From JAQGMJ01 sp036498945 (GTDB lineage: Bacteria; Pseudomonadota; Gammaproteobacteria; Burkholderiales; JAEUOS01): a stretch of DNA of 64,000 nucleotides. This document shows, piece by piece, positions 1 to 8,088 of this stretch. Numbering within the stretch: the first letter of the stretch is position 1; each line of letters begins with the position of its first letter. The DNA lies in NCBI GenBank assembly GCA_036498945.1, contig DASYEQ010000036.1:22280-86279 (forward strand), written 5' to 3'. The notes beneath the pieces were generated by a model. The model was not told the origin of the DNA, did not search any database, and saw nothing but the letters and a program-made list of their open reading frames with translations. A program made the translations under genes and the position numbers.

Positions 1-1632
1 TCAGAACAGCCAGGTGGCCGAGATCCACACCCGCGTGCGATGATTGTCGTTCGCGGGATTGTTGCTGAGCGCGCGCGCCAGGTCGAACTTCAGGCGCAGA
101 TGCTCGTGACTGACGCCGGCGGTGATGCCGTAGCCCGACAGGCTATCGCGGTAGCCGGGGAACATTGGCTGGCGCAGGCGCATGGCGCCGTAGTCGAAGA
201 ACACGCCGACGTAGCTTTGCGTATTGTAGAAGCGGAAGCGGCGCCGCAATTCGGATACCGACAGCACGCCTTCGTCGCCGCGCAGTTGCGCGATCGGGTA
301 GGCGCGCACCGAGTCCGGGCCGCCGAGGCTGAACTTCTCGGTATCCGGCAAGGTGTCGGGGCTGAGCGTCAGGGCGACGCGCTGCGAGATCTCGAAATTG
401 GCCGGCAGCGGGTGCGCGTGGGTGATATCGAGATCGGTCTTGAGCGTGATGCCGTCGCCGCCGATACCGGGACCGGCCTGGCCGTGGCCGTTGCTGGTGA
501 TGGTGGCGGCGCCGCTGGTCAGCCCCCCGCCCCAGGTGGTGTAGCCGGAGAGGGTGGTATAGCCGGCCTGCACGTGCAGGCCGCCCAGGGACTGGCCCAG
601 GGCTTCCTGCGCGGTGCGCACATCGCGCCAGCCGCCGGTGACGGTGAGGCTGGTGCCGCGGGTGCGTACCCAGGCGTAGGCCAGCGAAGCGTCGCGCGTC
701 AGCGAATTGCCGGAGGATTGCAGCGAGCTGAAGGCGCCGGCAACACGGTAGTCGACGTGCGCCATCGAAAGCGAGGCGCGCCAGGCCGGCGCCAGCGGGA
801 AGTCGTAGCCGATGCGGCCCAGGCCCAGCAGGCCGTCCTGCGACTCGATGAAGCGCACGTTGGCGTGATCGCCGTAGCCCAGCGGGTTCAGCAGGTCCAG
901 CGAAAGGTCGGCGCGCAGGCGCCCCAGTTCCGGGCTGCCGTAGTTGTTGATGCCGGCGGCGGCGCGCCAGCGCTTTTCCGCCACATCTACTGTCAGGTCG
1001 GTGTCGCCGTATTGGTGCCCAGGGGCGAGCGTGCCGCGCGCGGTGAGGCCAGGCAGTTCATTCAATAGCAGCAGGCTGCGTTCCATCGCGGCGGAAGTCA
1101 GCGCCGGCTCTTCTTTCAGGGGCGCCAGATAGGATTTGAGACGTTCCGCGGAATAGTGCGTGTTGCCGATGATGTGCAGGCTTTCCAGCTTGCCTTCGAG
1201 GATGTCGATGCGCACCAAACCATCCCTGATCTTTTGCGCCGGCACGGCGGCACTGGCCACCAGGTAGCCGTCGGCGCGCATGCGCTCGGTGATGCGTTCG
1301 GCCACCACCTGGATCTCGGCCAGCGACATCATCGGCTTGAGATAGGGCGCGGCGATCGCCTGCAACTGCTCCTGCGAGTAGAGTTTGTTGTCGCTGAAGG
1401 AAAAGCCGCTGACGTGCACCTGCGCCTTCAGGCGCGGCGGCGCCAGCGGGCGTGGGGTGATGCTGGGCAGCGGCGCGGTTTCAGGCTTGATGCGCGGGGG
1501 CTCGCGCAGGAAGTCTTCGGCGGTGCCCGGGGTGATCAGGGTACCGGCGGCTATGCTTTGCGCACCGGCGGCCGGCGCCAGGCAAAGAAAGGAGGCCGCG
1601 GTAAAGCCGCGCCATCGCGCTTTCGCAAACAT
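1..1632 (-). CDS. ShlB/FhaC/HecB-family two-partner secretion transporter (TpsB)
   Basis: This is an outer-membrane Omp85-superfamily pore expected to export a large TpsA exoprotein (haemolysin or adhesin). The 543-residue protein starts with a signal peptide of about 24 residues ending AGA-Q and a proline-rich linker. POTRA-like repeats span roughly residues 70-225, followed by a 16-strand-type beta-barrel ending in the aromatic Trp-Leu-Phe terminus typical of barrels. The lid-loop motif, usually VRGY, reads SVRAYP near residue 445, and the FDYG barrel motif is present (VFFDYGAM). A GGAG-type ribosome site precedes the ATG. The stop is the first three bases of the window, so any TpsA partner would lie to the left. 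It is probably unrelated to the flagellar genes next to it. Confidence 0.9.
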   Translation of the reverse strand: MFAKARWRGFTAASFLCLAPAAGAQSIAAGTLITPGTAEDFLREPPRIKPETAPLPSITPRPLAPPRLKAQVHVSGFSFSDNKLYSQEQLQAIAAPYLKPMMSLAEIQVVAERITERMRADGYLVASAAVPAQKIRDGLVRIDILEGKLESLHIIGNTHYSAERLKSYLAPLKEEPALTSAAMERSLLLLNELPGLTARGTLAPGHQYGDTDLTVDVAEKRWRAAAGINNYGSPELGRLRADLSLDLLNPLGYGDHANVRFIESQDGLLGLGRIGYDFPLAPAWRASLSMAHVDYRVAGAFSSLQSSGNSLTRDASLAYAWVRTRGTSLTVTGGWRDVRTAQEALGQSLGGLHVQAGYTTLSGYTTWGGGLTSGAATITSNGHGQAGPGIGGDGITLKTDLDITHAHPLPANFEISQRVALTLSPDTLPDTEKFSLGGPDSVRAYPIAQLRGDEGVLSVSELRRRFRFYNTQSYVGVFFDYGAMRLRQPMFPGYRDSLSGYGITAGVSHEHLRLKFDLARALSNNPANDNHRTRVWISATWLF

Positions 1633-1764
1633 TCGTTTTGCTCCTGCTTGTTATTCGTACTGCAACGGGGGAATTCGCCTGCGTGCAGTCTAAGGAGCGA
1701 GGGAGTGAGTCGATGCGTGATTTAGACGGGACAAACGCCCGCTGTTCGCGATTTTGTGGCGGCG

Positions 1765-1783
1765 GCGCGGGTGAAACCCGCGC
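1765..1783 (-). terminator. Perfect 8-bp hairpin just after flgN
   Basis: GCGCGGGT, loop GAA, ACCCGCGC forms a perfect 8-bp stem with a 3-base loop. It begins five bases past the flgN stop on the minus strand. There is no clean run of U immediately after it, so it may be a weak or Rho-assisted terminator or a 3' stabiliser rather than a textbook intrinsic terminator. Confidence 0.4.
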
Positions 1784-1787
1784 GCAA

Positions 1788-2195
1788 TCAGGCCCGGCCC
1801 AGGGCCGAGCCGAAAGAAGGGCTGGTGCGGCTGGCGCCGCTGGCGTTGTACAGCGGGGTCAAGCCGGCGATGGAAGCCAGGCCTGCCCAGCGCGCGCGGA
1901 CGTAGGCATGCTGGGCGGCGACGTATTCGCCGTTGCGGCGGTTGCGCATGGCGGCTTCGCGCAGCAGCATTTCGAAGCGACGGCGCGCTTCACCGGCCAG
2001 GCGCGCCGGCAAATGCGGATCGAGGGCCTTGAGCAGGCCTGCCTTGGCGCCGGCAATCGCCGCCAGCGCGGGGGCATCGTTGTTCTGGAGCGCGGAAAAC
2101 TCCTCCTCCAGGACCTGCAGCAGTTGCTCGCCCAGCGCCAGTTGCTGGGCGGTGAAGCCGTCGCGCGGAGGCGAGGTCAGCTGCAGGGCGGCCAT
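1788..2195 (-). CDS. flgN: Flagellar export chaperone FlgN
   Basis: FlgN is the cytoplasmic chaperone that escorts the hook-filament junction proteins FlgK and FlgL (both encoded in this window) to the flagellar export apparatus. The 135-residue product is almost entirely helical, with heptad-like leucines and the C-terminal LYNASG segment typical of the family. The start chosen is the ATG two bases after the flgM stop. The frame remains open further upstream, but that part lies inside flgM and reads as nonsense. It is last in the flgA-flgM-flgN group and is probably co-transcribed with flgM from the FliA-like promoter upstream of flgM. Confidence 0.88.
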   Translation of the reverse strand: MAALQLTSPPRDGFTAQQLALGEQLLQVLEEEFSALQNNDAPALAAIAGAKAGLLKALDPHLPARLAGEARRRFEMLLREAAMRNRRNGEYVAAQHAYVRARWAGLASIAGLTPLYNASGASRTSPSFGSALGRA

Positions 2196-2197
2196 GT

Positions 2198-2497
2198 TCA
2201 GTGCTTGACGCCGAACAGGTCGTGGGCGCTGGAAATCAGCTTGTCGGCCACGGCTTCGGAATTGACCTGGAACTTGCCGTCGCGGATGGCCTGCTTGATG
2301 CTCTCGACCTTGGCAGCGTCGAAATCGCCATTGGCCGCACTGCCGCTTTCCAGCGAATGCAGGCGCGCCGACAGGTCGCTCAGGCTGACCGAGGCCGACT
2401 GGGTGCTGTCCGCGGACTTGGCGGTGCCATTCTTGGCCGGCGCCTTGCCGGTATTTTGCAGGGCGGAAGCGGAATCGGTGGATCCGTTGATCTTCAT
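2198..2497 (-). CDS. flgM: Anti-sigma-28 factor FlgM
   Basis: FlgM binds FliA (sigma-28) and keeps it inactive until hook completion, when FlgM is secreted. The 99-residue protein has a disordered Ser/Ala/Lys-rich N-terminal half, needed for secretion, beginning MKINGS. The C-terminal sigma-binding helices contain the family pattern VESIKQAIRDGKFQVN and then VADKLI. Length and layout match known FlgM proteins. The gene lies between flgA and flgN on the minus strand. A sigma-28-like promoter at 2564-2590 indicates the usual feedback arrangement, in which FliA drives synthesis of its own inhibitor. Confidence 0.93.
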   Translation of the reverse strand: MKINGSTDSASALQNTGKAPAKNGTAKSADSTQSASVSLSDLSARLHSLESGSAANGDFDAAKVESIKQAIRDGKFQVNSEAVADKLISSAHDLFGVKH

Positions 2498-2563
2498 GGT
2501 TGGGCTCCAAAAACAACCGGCCGCGGGGCGCTTTGCTCCGCCAGACCAGCCATATATTCCGAG

Positions 2564-2590
2564 TTTACGGCACCTGGGGCTGGAACTTTA
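2564..2590 (-). promoter_or_regulatory. Sigma-28 (FliA)-like promoter of flgM
   Basis: Read on the minus strand this is TAAAGTTC-N11-GCCGTAAA, against the enterobacterial FliA consensus TAAAGTTT-N11-GCCGATAA. That is 7/8 and 6/8 matches with exact spacing. The -10 element lies about 66 bases upstream of the flgM ATG, inside the flgA-flgM gap. Confidence 0.7.
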
Positions 2591-2608
2591 GTCCGGATAA
2601 GCATTGTT

Positions 2609-3325
2609 TTACAGCCTCATTTCTACTACACGGCCGCTGCGGGCGATGCCCTGGACGACGCGCCCGGCATCGGTCTGCACCCGCACCGGCTGACCTTCGG
2701 CGGCATTGCCGATGGCGCGGCCGGAGGTGGAAATATTGAAACCGTCGCCGGTGTAGACCACCTTGACGATGTCGCCCGCGCCGATCGCCGGCGGGGTGCG
2801 GAAGTATTCCTGGCGCAAAACCTGGCCCGGGGTGATGGCGCGGGCAGTGGTCTTGCCTTCCAGTTGGCGGGCGTCGGAGATCGCCATCCCCGGCTCCTTG
2901 GTGAATTCCACCTCTTCCAGGCGCACGTCGTCGGCGCCCACCGGCTGGCCATAGGGCAGGGGGCGGGTCGCCACTAGCGCCCGGCCGAACACTTTCACTT
3001 CCACCGGCAGGAACACGCTCCAGTGGCTGCCTTCGGTGCAGCGCAGGCCCAATTGGGACTTGCCCCACAGGCGGGCGCCGGCGGGAATATAGGGTTCGAC
3101 GCGGCCGCAGGGGCTGAGCTTCAGGCGCGGGTCGAGGGTGCCGATGCTGATTTCGACACGCCCCGGCAGGCCGGTGGTGGCCTTTTCCAGGTAAAGCTTG
3201 AGCGCGTCAGCGCCGCCCTCGGCCGCATTGGCGGTGCTGACGGCAAGCAGCGCACCGACCGCGAACGCCCCCAGCATCCACAGGACCTGCAGGAGCCGGA
3301 ATCTGGTAACAGGGGGCAATTTCAT
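2609..3325 (-). CDS. flgA: Flagellar P-ring assembly chaperone FlgA
   Basis: FlgA is the periplasmic chaperone that assists polymerisation of FlgI into the P ring. The 238-residue protein has an N-terminal signal/anchor segment (hydrophobic residues about 11-34, ending near ANA-AEG) and a C-terminal SAF-type domain ending VVEMRL. The start was set at the ATG beginning MKLPPV, which has an AAAGG ribosome site about eight bases upstream. The frame stays open to 3460, but that would place the start upstream of the FliA-like promoter at 3352-3378. It is divergent from flgB, as in many flagellar clusters. Confidence 0.92.
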   Translation of the reverse strand: MKLPPVTRFRLLQVLWMLGAFAVGALLAVSTANAAEGGADALKLYLEKATTGLPGRVEISIGTLDPRLKLSPCGRVEPYIPAGARLWGKSQLGLRCTEGSHWSVFLPVEVKVFGRALVATRPLPYGQPVGADDVRLEEVEFTKEPGMAISDARQLEGKTTARAITPGQVLRQEYFRTPPAIGAGDIVKVVYTGDGFNISTSGRAIGNAAEGQPVRVQTDAGRVVQGIARSGRVVEMRL

Positions 3326-3351
3326 TACGCAACCTTTTGCCGAACAGAGGA

Positions 3352-3378
3352 ATATCGGCAGCTTACGCGCGGACTTGA
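3352..3378 (-). promoter_or_regulatory. Sigma-28 (FliA)-like promoter of flgA
   Basis: On the minus strand the sequence is TCAAGTCC-N11-GCCGATAT. The -10 matches the FliA consensus at 7/8, the -35 at 5/8, and the spacing is exact. A start site about seven bases downstream would give a short leader holding the AAAGG ribosome site. Confidence 0.65.
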
Positions 3379-3434
3379 GGGCGATTTTTGCAAATAGGCA
3401 TGAAAAATCCCCCCTGTTCCGGGCATGACGGGGC

Positions 3435-3461
3435 TCAAGCTTTTGGTCCAATGGCCGCATA
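3435..3461 (+). promoter_or_regulatory. Weak sigma-28-like promoter candidate for flgB
   Basis: TCAAGCTT-N11-GCCGCATA matches the FliA consensus at 6/8 and 5/8 with exact 11-base spacing, 53 bases before the flgB ATG. It is weaker than its divergent partner. Rod and hook genes are usually class II genes read by sigma-70 or sigma-54, so this may be secondary or fortuitous. Confidence 0.4.
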
Positions 3462-3514
3462 AGACCGCATTCCCATTTGTGGGGAGGCGGATGTTGCCAA
3501 CCGAAGAGCCGCCC

Positions 3515-3934
3515 ATGATCACCTTGGACCAGTCGCTGTCGTTCCAGAGCACCGCGCTCAAGCTGCGCGCCGATCGCCAGCAGGTGCTGTCAGCCAATAT
3601 CGCCAACGCGGACACCCCCAACTACAAGGCGGTCGATTTCGATTTCGGCAAGGCCCTTGCCCAGGCCACCGGCGCCCAAGGCGCTTCCGCCACCCCCGGG
3701 CCGGTACAAATGACGACCACCGACACCGGCCACAGCGCCGGCACCACGGTTTCTTCCAGCGGCCTGCCGCTGCAACTGCAATACCGCACGTCGTCGCAGG
3801 ATTCGGTGGACGGCAACACCGTCGAAATGGATTCCGAGCGCGCGCAGTTCGCCGAGAACGCGGTGCACTATGAAGCCGCCCTCAAGTTCCTTAACGGCCA
3901 GATCAAGACAATGTTGAGCGCGCTGCAAAGCTGA
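3515..3934 (+). CDS. flgB: Flagellar proximal rod protein FlgB
   Basis: FlgB builds the proximal rod of the flagellar basal body. The 139-residue product shows the family N-terminal signature (LDQSLSFQSTALKLRADRQ, then NIANADTPNYKA) and a C-terminal coiled-coil helix ending MLSAL. E. coli FlgB is of near-identical length. The ATG at 3515 begins the conserved region. Alternative in-frame ATGs at 3491 (with a close GGGGAGG) and 3425 would add residues not seen in the family. It opens a rightward flgBCDEFGHIJKL run with short intergenic gaps. Confidence 0.93.
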   Translation: MITLDQSLSFQSTALKLRADRQQVLSANIANADTPNYKAVDFDFGKALAQATGAQGASATPGPVQMTTTDTGHSAGTTVSSSGLPLQLQYRTSSQDSVDGNTVEMDSERAQFAENAVHYEAALKFLNGQIKTMLSALQS

Positions 3935-3957
3935 TCGGCAGCACTAAGGAAAACACC

Positions 3958-4368
3958 ATGTCCCTGTTCACCGCCTTCCAGATCGCCGGCTCCGGCGCCA
4001 CCGCCCAGGGCCAGCGCCTGAACGTCGTCGCCTCCAACCTGGCGAACGCCGATTCCACCGCCGGCCCCGACGGCCAGACCTACAAGGCGCGCCAGGTGAT
4101 TTTCGAAGCCCAGAGTGCCGACGGCAACGCCCAGGGCGCCCAGGGCGTGCACGTCAAGCAGGTGGTCACCGACAACTCCCCCGGCCGCCGCCTGCACGAC
4201 CCCGGCAACCCGATGGCGGATGCCGACGGTTACGTCACCATGCCCAATGTCAGTGTCGCCGAGGAGATGGTCAACATGATCTCCGCGGCGCGCGGTTATG
4301 AGAACAACATCGAAGTGATGAACACCGCCAAGTCGCTGCTGGAAAAGACCCTGCAGCTGGGCAACTAA
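3958..4368 (+). CDS. flgC: Flagellar rod protein FlgC
   Basis: FlgC is a proximal rod subunit joining the MS-ring side of the basal body to the distal rod. The 136-residue protein carries the rod/hook N-terminal motif (SGATAQGQRLNVVASNLANADST) and the characteristic C-terminal helix (VAEEMVNMISAARGYENNIE) that forms the D0 coiled coil. An AAGGAAA ribosome site precedes the ATG. It follows flgB by 23 bases and precedes flgD by 13. Confidence 0.95.
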   Translation: MSLFTAFQIAGSGATAQGQRLNVVASNLANADSTAGPDGQTYKARQVIFEAQSADGNAQGAQGVHVKQVVTDNSPGRRLHDPGNPMADADGYVTMPNVSVAEEMVNMISAARGYENNIEVMNTAKSLLEKTLQLGN

Positions 4369-4381
4369 TCAGGAATCTGCC

Positions 4382-5056
4382 ATGACCACCCCCGTTTCCG
4401 GCCCTTCGTCGAACTCCGGCGCTTCTTCCTCCAGCGGCAGCGCCAGCAACAACAGCGCGGCGAGCATCCAGACCAATTTCATGAACCTGCTGGTCGCGCA
4501 GTTGCAAAACCAGGATCCGCTGAACCCGATGGACAACTCGCAGATGACCGCGCAACTGGCGCAGATCAATACGGTCAACGGCATCGAGCAGCTCAACACC
4601 ACCCTGCAGCAGCTGCTGGGCAGCTACAGCGACTCCACCTCCATGCAGGCGGCCTCTCTCGTCGGCCACGCCGTGCTCAGCCCCGGCAGCGACATGTCGC
4701 TGGCTGCCGGCGGCACCGCCGGCGCCGGCTTCACCCTCGATTCCGCGGCTGACCAGGTCACCGTCACCATCACCAGTTCCAGCGGCCAGGTGGTGCACCA
4801 GGAATCGCTGTCGAACATGTCGGCCGGCCTGCAGACCTTCGCCTGGGATGGCACCACCGATGCCGGCGGCACCGCCGCGGCCGGCAACTACACCTTCTCG
4901 GTCAAGGCGGTGGCCAACGGCAAGACCGTCACCGCCACCCCGCTCAAGCTCAGCATCGTCGATGGCGTCAGCGGCGGTTCCACTGCCGGCTCCGGCACCA
5001 CCCTCAACACTTCCACCGGCAAAGTCAACTGGGCCGACGTCCAGCAAGTCTTGTAA
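4382..5056 (+). CDS. flgD: Flagellar hook assembly scaffold FlgD
   Basis: FlgD forms the temporary cap under which FlgE assembles the hook. The 224-residue product has a Ser/Ala/Gly-rich disordered N-terminus and then the diagnostic segment FMNLLVAQLQNQDPLNPMDN near residues 35-55. A FlgD Ig-like/Tudor region covers about residues 85-200, with the FAWDGTTDAGGTAAAGNY turn typical of the FLgD Ig domain. Spacing to flgC and flgE is short, consistent with one transcript. Confidence 0.94.
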   Translation: MTTPVSGPSSNSGASSSSGSASNNSAASIQTNFMNLLVAQLQNQDPLNPMDNSQMTAQLAQINTVNGIEQLNTTLQQLLGSYSDSTSMQAASLVGHAVLSPGSDMSLAAGGTAGAGFTLDSAADQVTVTITSSSGQVVHQESLSNMSAGLQTFAWDGTTDAGGTAAAGNYTFSVKAVANGKTVTATPLKLSIVDGVSGGSTAGSGTTLNTSTGKVNWADVQQVL

Positions 5057-5071
5057 ACAGGAGAATCACAG

Positions 5072-6292
5072 ATGTCTTTTCAGCAAGGGTTGAGCGGCCT
5101 GAACGCCGCTTCCAAGAACCTGGACGTCATCGGCAACAACGTCGCCAACGCCAACACCGTCGGCTTCAAGGCCTCCACCGCGCAATTCGCCGACGTCTAT
5201 GCGGCCTCCCTCACCGGCGGCGGCTCCAGCAACGTCGGCATCGGCACCTCGGTGACCGGCGTGGCGCAGCAGTTCTCGCAAGGCGACCTCACCGTCACCA
5301 ACAGTCCGCTGGACGTGGCGATCAACGGCGCCGGCTTTTTCCGCCTGTCCAACAACGGCACCATCACCTATTCGCGCAACGGCCAGTTCACCACCGATGC
5401 CCAGGGCTACCTGATCAGCTCCACCGGCCAGAACGTCACCGGCTACCCGGTCAATGCGGCCGGCGTGGTGACCGCAGGCACGCCGGTCAACCTGCAGGTC
5501 TCCGCCGCCGACCTGCCGCCCACCGCCACCACCAAGACCACCGTGGGCGTCAACCTCGATTCGCGCACCACCGCGCCGACCGCGCCCTTCAACATGGCGG
5601 ACTCGACCACCTATTCCGGCGCCACCACTTCGCTGCCGGTGTATGACAGCCTGGGCAACCCGCATACCCTGTCGCTCTATTACGTCAAGAACGCGGCCAA
5701 TTCGTGGGACGTCTACGGCGCCAGCGACGGCGCGCAGATCGGCACCGCCCCGATCGGCCAGCTCAATTTCACCTCCAGCGGCGCCATCGATACCGCCACC
5801 ACCACCATGCCGATCTCGCTGTCGCTGCCGGTGACTTCCGGCGCCACCGCGATGAACATCAGCCTGGACCTGACCGGCACCACCCAGTTCGGCAACGTCT
5901 TCGGCGTGAACTCGATGACCCAGGACGGCTTTGCCGCCGGCCAGCTCACCGGCTATTCGATCTCCCCGGACGGCACCATCACCGGCAACTACTCCAACGG
6001 CCAGACCCGCGCCGAAGGCCAGGTTGCGCTCGCCAACTTCACCAACCCGCAAGGCCTGCAAAACCTCGGCGGCAACCAGTTCGCCGAGACCTCCGCTTCC
6101 GGCCCGCCGCTGGTCGGAGCGCCCAAAAGCGGCAACCTGGGCGCGCTGCAATCCGGCGCCGTCGAGGAATCCAACGTCGACCTGACCTCCGAGCTGGTCA
6201 ACATGATCACTGCGCAGCGCGTCTATCAGGCCAATGCGCAGACCATCAAGACCGAAGACCAGATCATGCAGACGCTGGTGAACCTGCGCTGA
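5072..6292 (+). CDS. flgE: Flagellar hook protein FlgE
   Basis: FlgE is the structural subunit of the flexible hook. The 406-residue protein begins with the hook D0 motif (MSFQQGLSGLNAASKNLDVIGNNVANANTVGFK). It continues through Thr/Ala/Gly-rich D1/D2 domains and ends with the conserved helix ELVNMITAQRVYQANAQTIKT and LVNLR. Length is close to the usual 400 residues. A GGAG ribosome site (aacaggagaatcacag) lies just before the ATG. It is flanked by flgD and flgF. Confidence 0.96.
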   Translation: MSFQQGLSGLNAASKNLDVIGNNVANANTVGFKASTAQFADVYAASLTGGGSSNVGIGTSVTGVAQQFSQGDLTVTNSPLDVAINGAGFFRLSNNGTITYSRNGQFTTDAQGYLISSTGQNVTGYPVNAAGVVTAGTPVNLQVSAADLPPTATTKTTVGVNLDSRTTAPTAPFNMADSTTYSGATTSLPVYDSLGNPHTLSLYYVKNAANSWDVYGASDGAQIGTAPIGQLNFTSSGAIDTATTTMPISLSLPVTSGATAMNISLDLTGTTQFGNVFGVNSMTQDGFAAGQLTGYSISPDGTITGNYSNGQTRAEGQVALANFTNPQGLQNLGGNQFAETSASGPPLVGAPKSGNLGALQSGAVEESNVDLTSELVNMITAQRVYQANAQTIKTEDQIMQTLVNLR

Positions 6293-6323
6293 CGCCTGAA
6301 CAGGAAACGGACGAGGGACGCCC

Positions 6324-7067
6324 ATGGATCGCATGATCTACACCGCGATGAGCGGCGCGCAAAGCATGATGACGCGCCAGGACGTGCTGGCCAACAACCT
6401 GGCCAATGTCAGCACGCCCGGCTTTCGCGCCGAGAAGGTGGCCTTCCGCGTCGCCCCGGTCGAAGGCCAGGGCCTGCCGACGCGCGCCTTCGTTGCCGAT
6501 TCCACCACCGGCGCCGACTTCACGCCCGGCACCATCACCACCACCGGCCGCACGCTGGATGTGGCCTTGCTGGGGCAGGGCTGGCTTACCGTGCAGGCCG
6601 ACGACGGCAGCGAGGCGTACACCCGCGCCGGCGGCTTCCAGCTGAACGACCAGGGCGCCTTGCAGACCGCCAGCGGCCGCGCCGTGCTGGGTGACGGCGG
6701 CCCGATCAGCATCCCGCCGGACTCCACCATCACCATCGGTGCCGACGGCACCATCACCGCCACCCCGCGCACCGGCAAGAGCACGCCGCAGGCGGTCGGC
6801 AAGCTGAAACTGGTCAACCCGCCGGCCGCCGACATCACCCGCGGCACCGACGGCCTGTTCCGCACCAAGAGCGGCACCCCGGCCGATGCCGATCCCGCCC
6901 TGCGCGTGGCCTCCGGCAGCATCGAGGCAAGTAACGTCAACGCCATCGAGGCGATGACCGGCATGATTTCGCTGGCGCGCCAGTTCGAAATGCAGACCAA
7001 ACTGATGCAAGTGGCCGAAAACGCCGCCCAGAAAGGCACGCAGCTGCTGGCCGCCGGCAACTCTTAG
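6324..7067 (+). CDS. flgF: Flagellar rod protein FlgF
   Basis: FlgF is a proximal/distal rod component. The 247-residue product starts MDRMIYTAMSGAQSMM and has the rod motif VLANNLANVSTPGF. The C-terminal helix ends MTGMISLARQFEMQTKLMQ, as is typical of FlgF/FlgG relatives. It is similar to FlgG encoded next but lacks FlgG's specific start (MMRSLWIAKSGMDAQ). It is separated from flgG by an unusually long gap of 218 bases that may carry a separate promoter or RNA structures. Confidence 0.93.
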   Translation: MDRMIYTAMSGAQSMMTRQDVLANNLANVSTPGFRAEKVAFRVAPVEGQGLPTRAFVADSTTGADFTPGTITTTGRTLDVALLGQGWLTVQADDGSEAYTRAGGFQLNDQGALQTASGRAVLGDGGPISIPPDSTITIGADGTITATPRTGKSTPQAVGKLKLVNPPAADITRGTDGLFRTKSGTPADADPALRVASGSIEASNVNAIEAMTGMISLARQFEMQTKLMQVAENAAQKGTQLLAAGNS

Positions 7068-7285
7068 GCCGCTGCAAGGAAATGATGTCATGTCGCCGGG
7101 AGGCGACGAAGGTGCGCGCACGCGCGCCGCCGGGCCTACAGAAACGCTCGCGCCTGCCGTTGAATAGGGGTGAATTCCCCTTGTTATCCGTGGATGCCCA
7201 ACCCTCAAGTAATGAGGAAATAGCGCGTGTAGACGTGGGCCCTGGCCCGCCGCCGCAGTTTCCGATTTTCACGAGGTAATTCGCC
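7068..7285 (+). other. Structured flgF-flgG intergenic region
   Basis: This is the longest gap inside the flgB-flgL run. It holds a perfect 6-bp hairpin (GTCGCC, loop GGGA, GGCGAC, 7092-7107) and a second GC-rich inverted repeat directly after (from about 7111). Further on is GGGG-TGAATT-CCCC lying between a TTGAAT and a TGTTAT that could be a weak sigma-70 promoter. No open frame with a ribosome site is seen. An internal promoter for flgG or a processing/attenuation site is possible. Confidence 0.35.
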
Positions 7286-8074
7286 ATGATGCGCTCGCTC
7301 TGGATAGCAAAGTCCGGCATGGATGCCCAGCAGACCCAGCTGGATGTCATTTCCAACAACCTGGCCAACGTCAGCACCAACGGCTTCAAGGGCTCGCGCG
7401 CCGTGTTCGAGGACCTGCTGTACCAGAACCTGCGCCAGTCCGGCGCGCAATCCTCGCAGACCACCACCGTGCCAACCGGCCTGCAAGTCGGTACCGGCGT
7501 GCGCCCGGTTGCCACCTCGCGTATCTTTACCCAGGGCAGCCTGCAGCAAACCGGCAACAACCTGGACGTGGCGATCAACGGCCAGGGCTTCCTGCAGGTG
7601 CAAATGCCCGACGGCACCGTCGGCTACACCCGCGACGGCAGCCTGCAGCGCGACGCCAACGGCGTGGTCGTCACCTCCAACGGCTATCCGCTGCAGCCCT
7701 CGATCACCATCCCGCCGAACGCGCAGACCATCACCATCGGCACCGACGGCACCGTCGGCGTCACCCTGCCCGGCAGCGCCGCCGTGCAGAACCTGGGCAA
7801 CATCCAGCTGGCCAACTTCGTCAATCCGGCCGGCCTGCAGTCGCAGGGGCAGAACCTGTACACCGAAACCGCCGCCTCCGGCACCCCCCAGGTCTCGACC
7901 CCCGGCACCAACGGTACCGGCGTGCTCAACCAGGGCTACGTCGAAGCCTCGAACGTCAACGTGGTCGAGGAAATGGTGTCGATGATCCAGACCCAGCGCG
8001 CCTACGAGATCAACTCCAAGGCGATCACCACCTCCGACCAGATGCTGCAGCGCTTGAGCCAGCTGTCGTCGTGA
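7286..8074 (+). CDS. flgG: Flagellar distal rod protein FlgG
   Basis: FlgG polymerises into the distal rod that passes through the P and L rings. The 262-residue protein is the standard size. It shows the canonical start MMRSLWIAKSGMDAQ, the NNLANVSTNGFK motif and the C-terminal VEEMVSMIQTQRAYEINSKA helix. A GAGGT ribosome site lies about ten bases before the ATG. It is followed closely by flgH. Confidence 0.96.
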   Translation: MMRSLWIAKSGMDAQQTQLDVISNNLANVSTNGFKGSRAVFEDLLYQNLRQSGAQSSQTTTVPTGLQVGTGVRPVATSRIFTQGSLQQTGNNLDVAINGQGFLQVQMPDGTVGYTRDGSLQRDANGVVVTSNGYPLQPSITIPPNAQTITIGTDGTVGVTLPGSAAVQNLGNIQLANFVNPAGLQSQGQNLYTETAASGTPQVSTPGTNGTGVLNQGYVEASNVNVVEEMVSMIQTQRAYEINSKAITTSDQMLQRLSQLSS

Positions 8075-8088
8075 TCGGGGAGCGTGCC

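Noticed and set aside
3381..3400. AAATAGG resembling half of an FlhDC box between flgA and flgB
   Set aside because: Only one imperfect half-site and no opposite half at the expected distance. A similar AAATAGCG near 7218 is also single.
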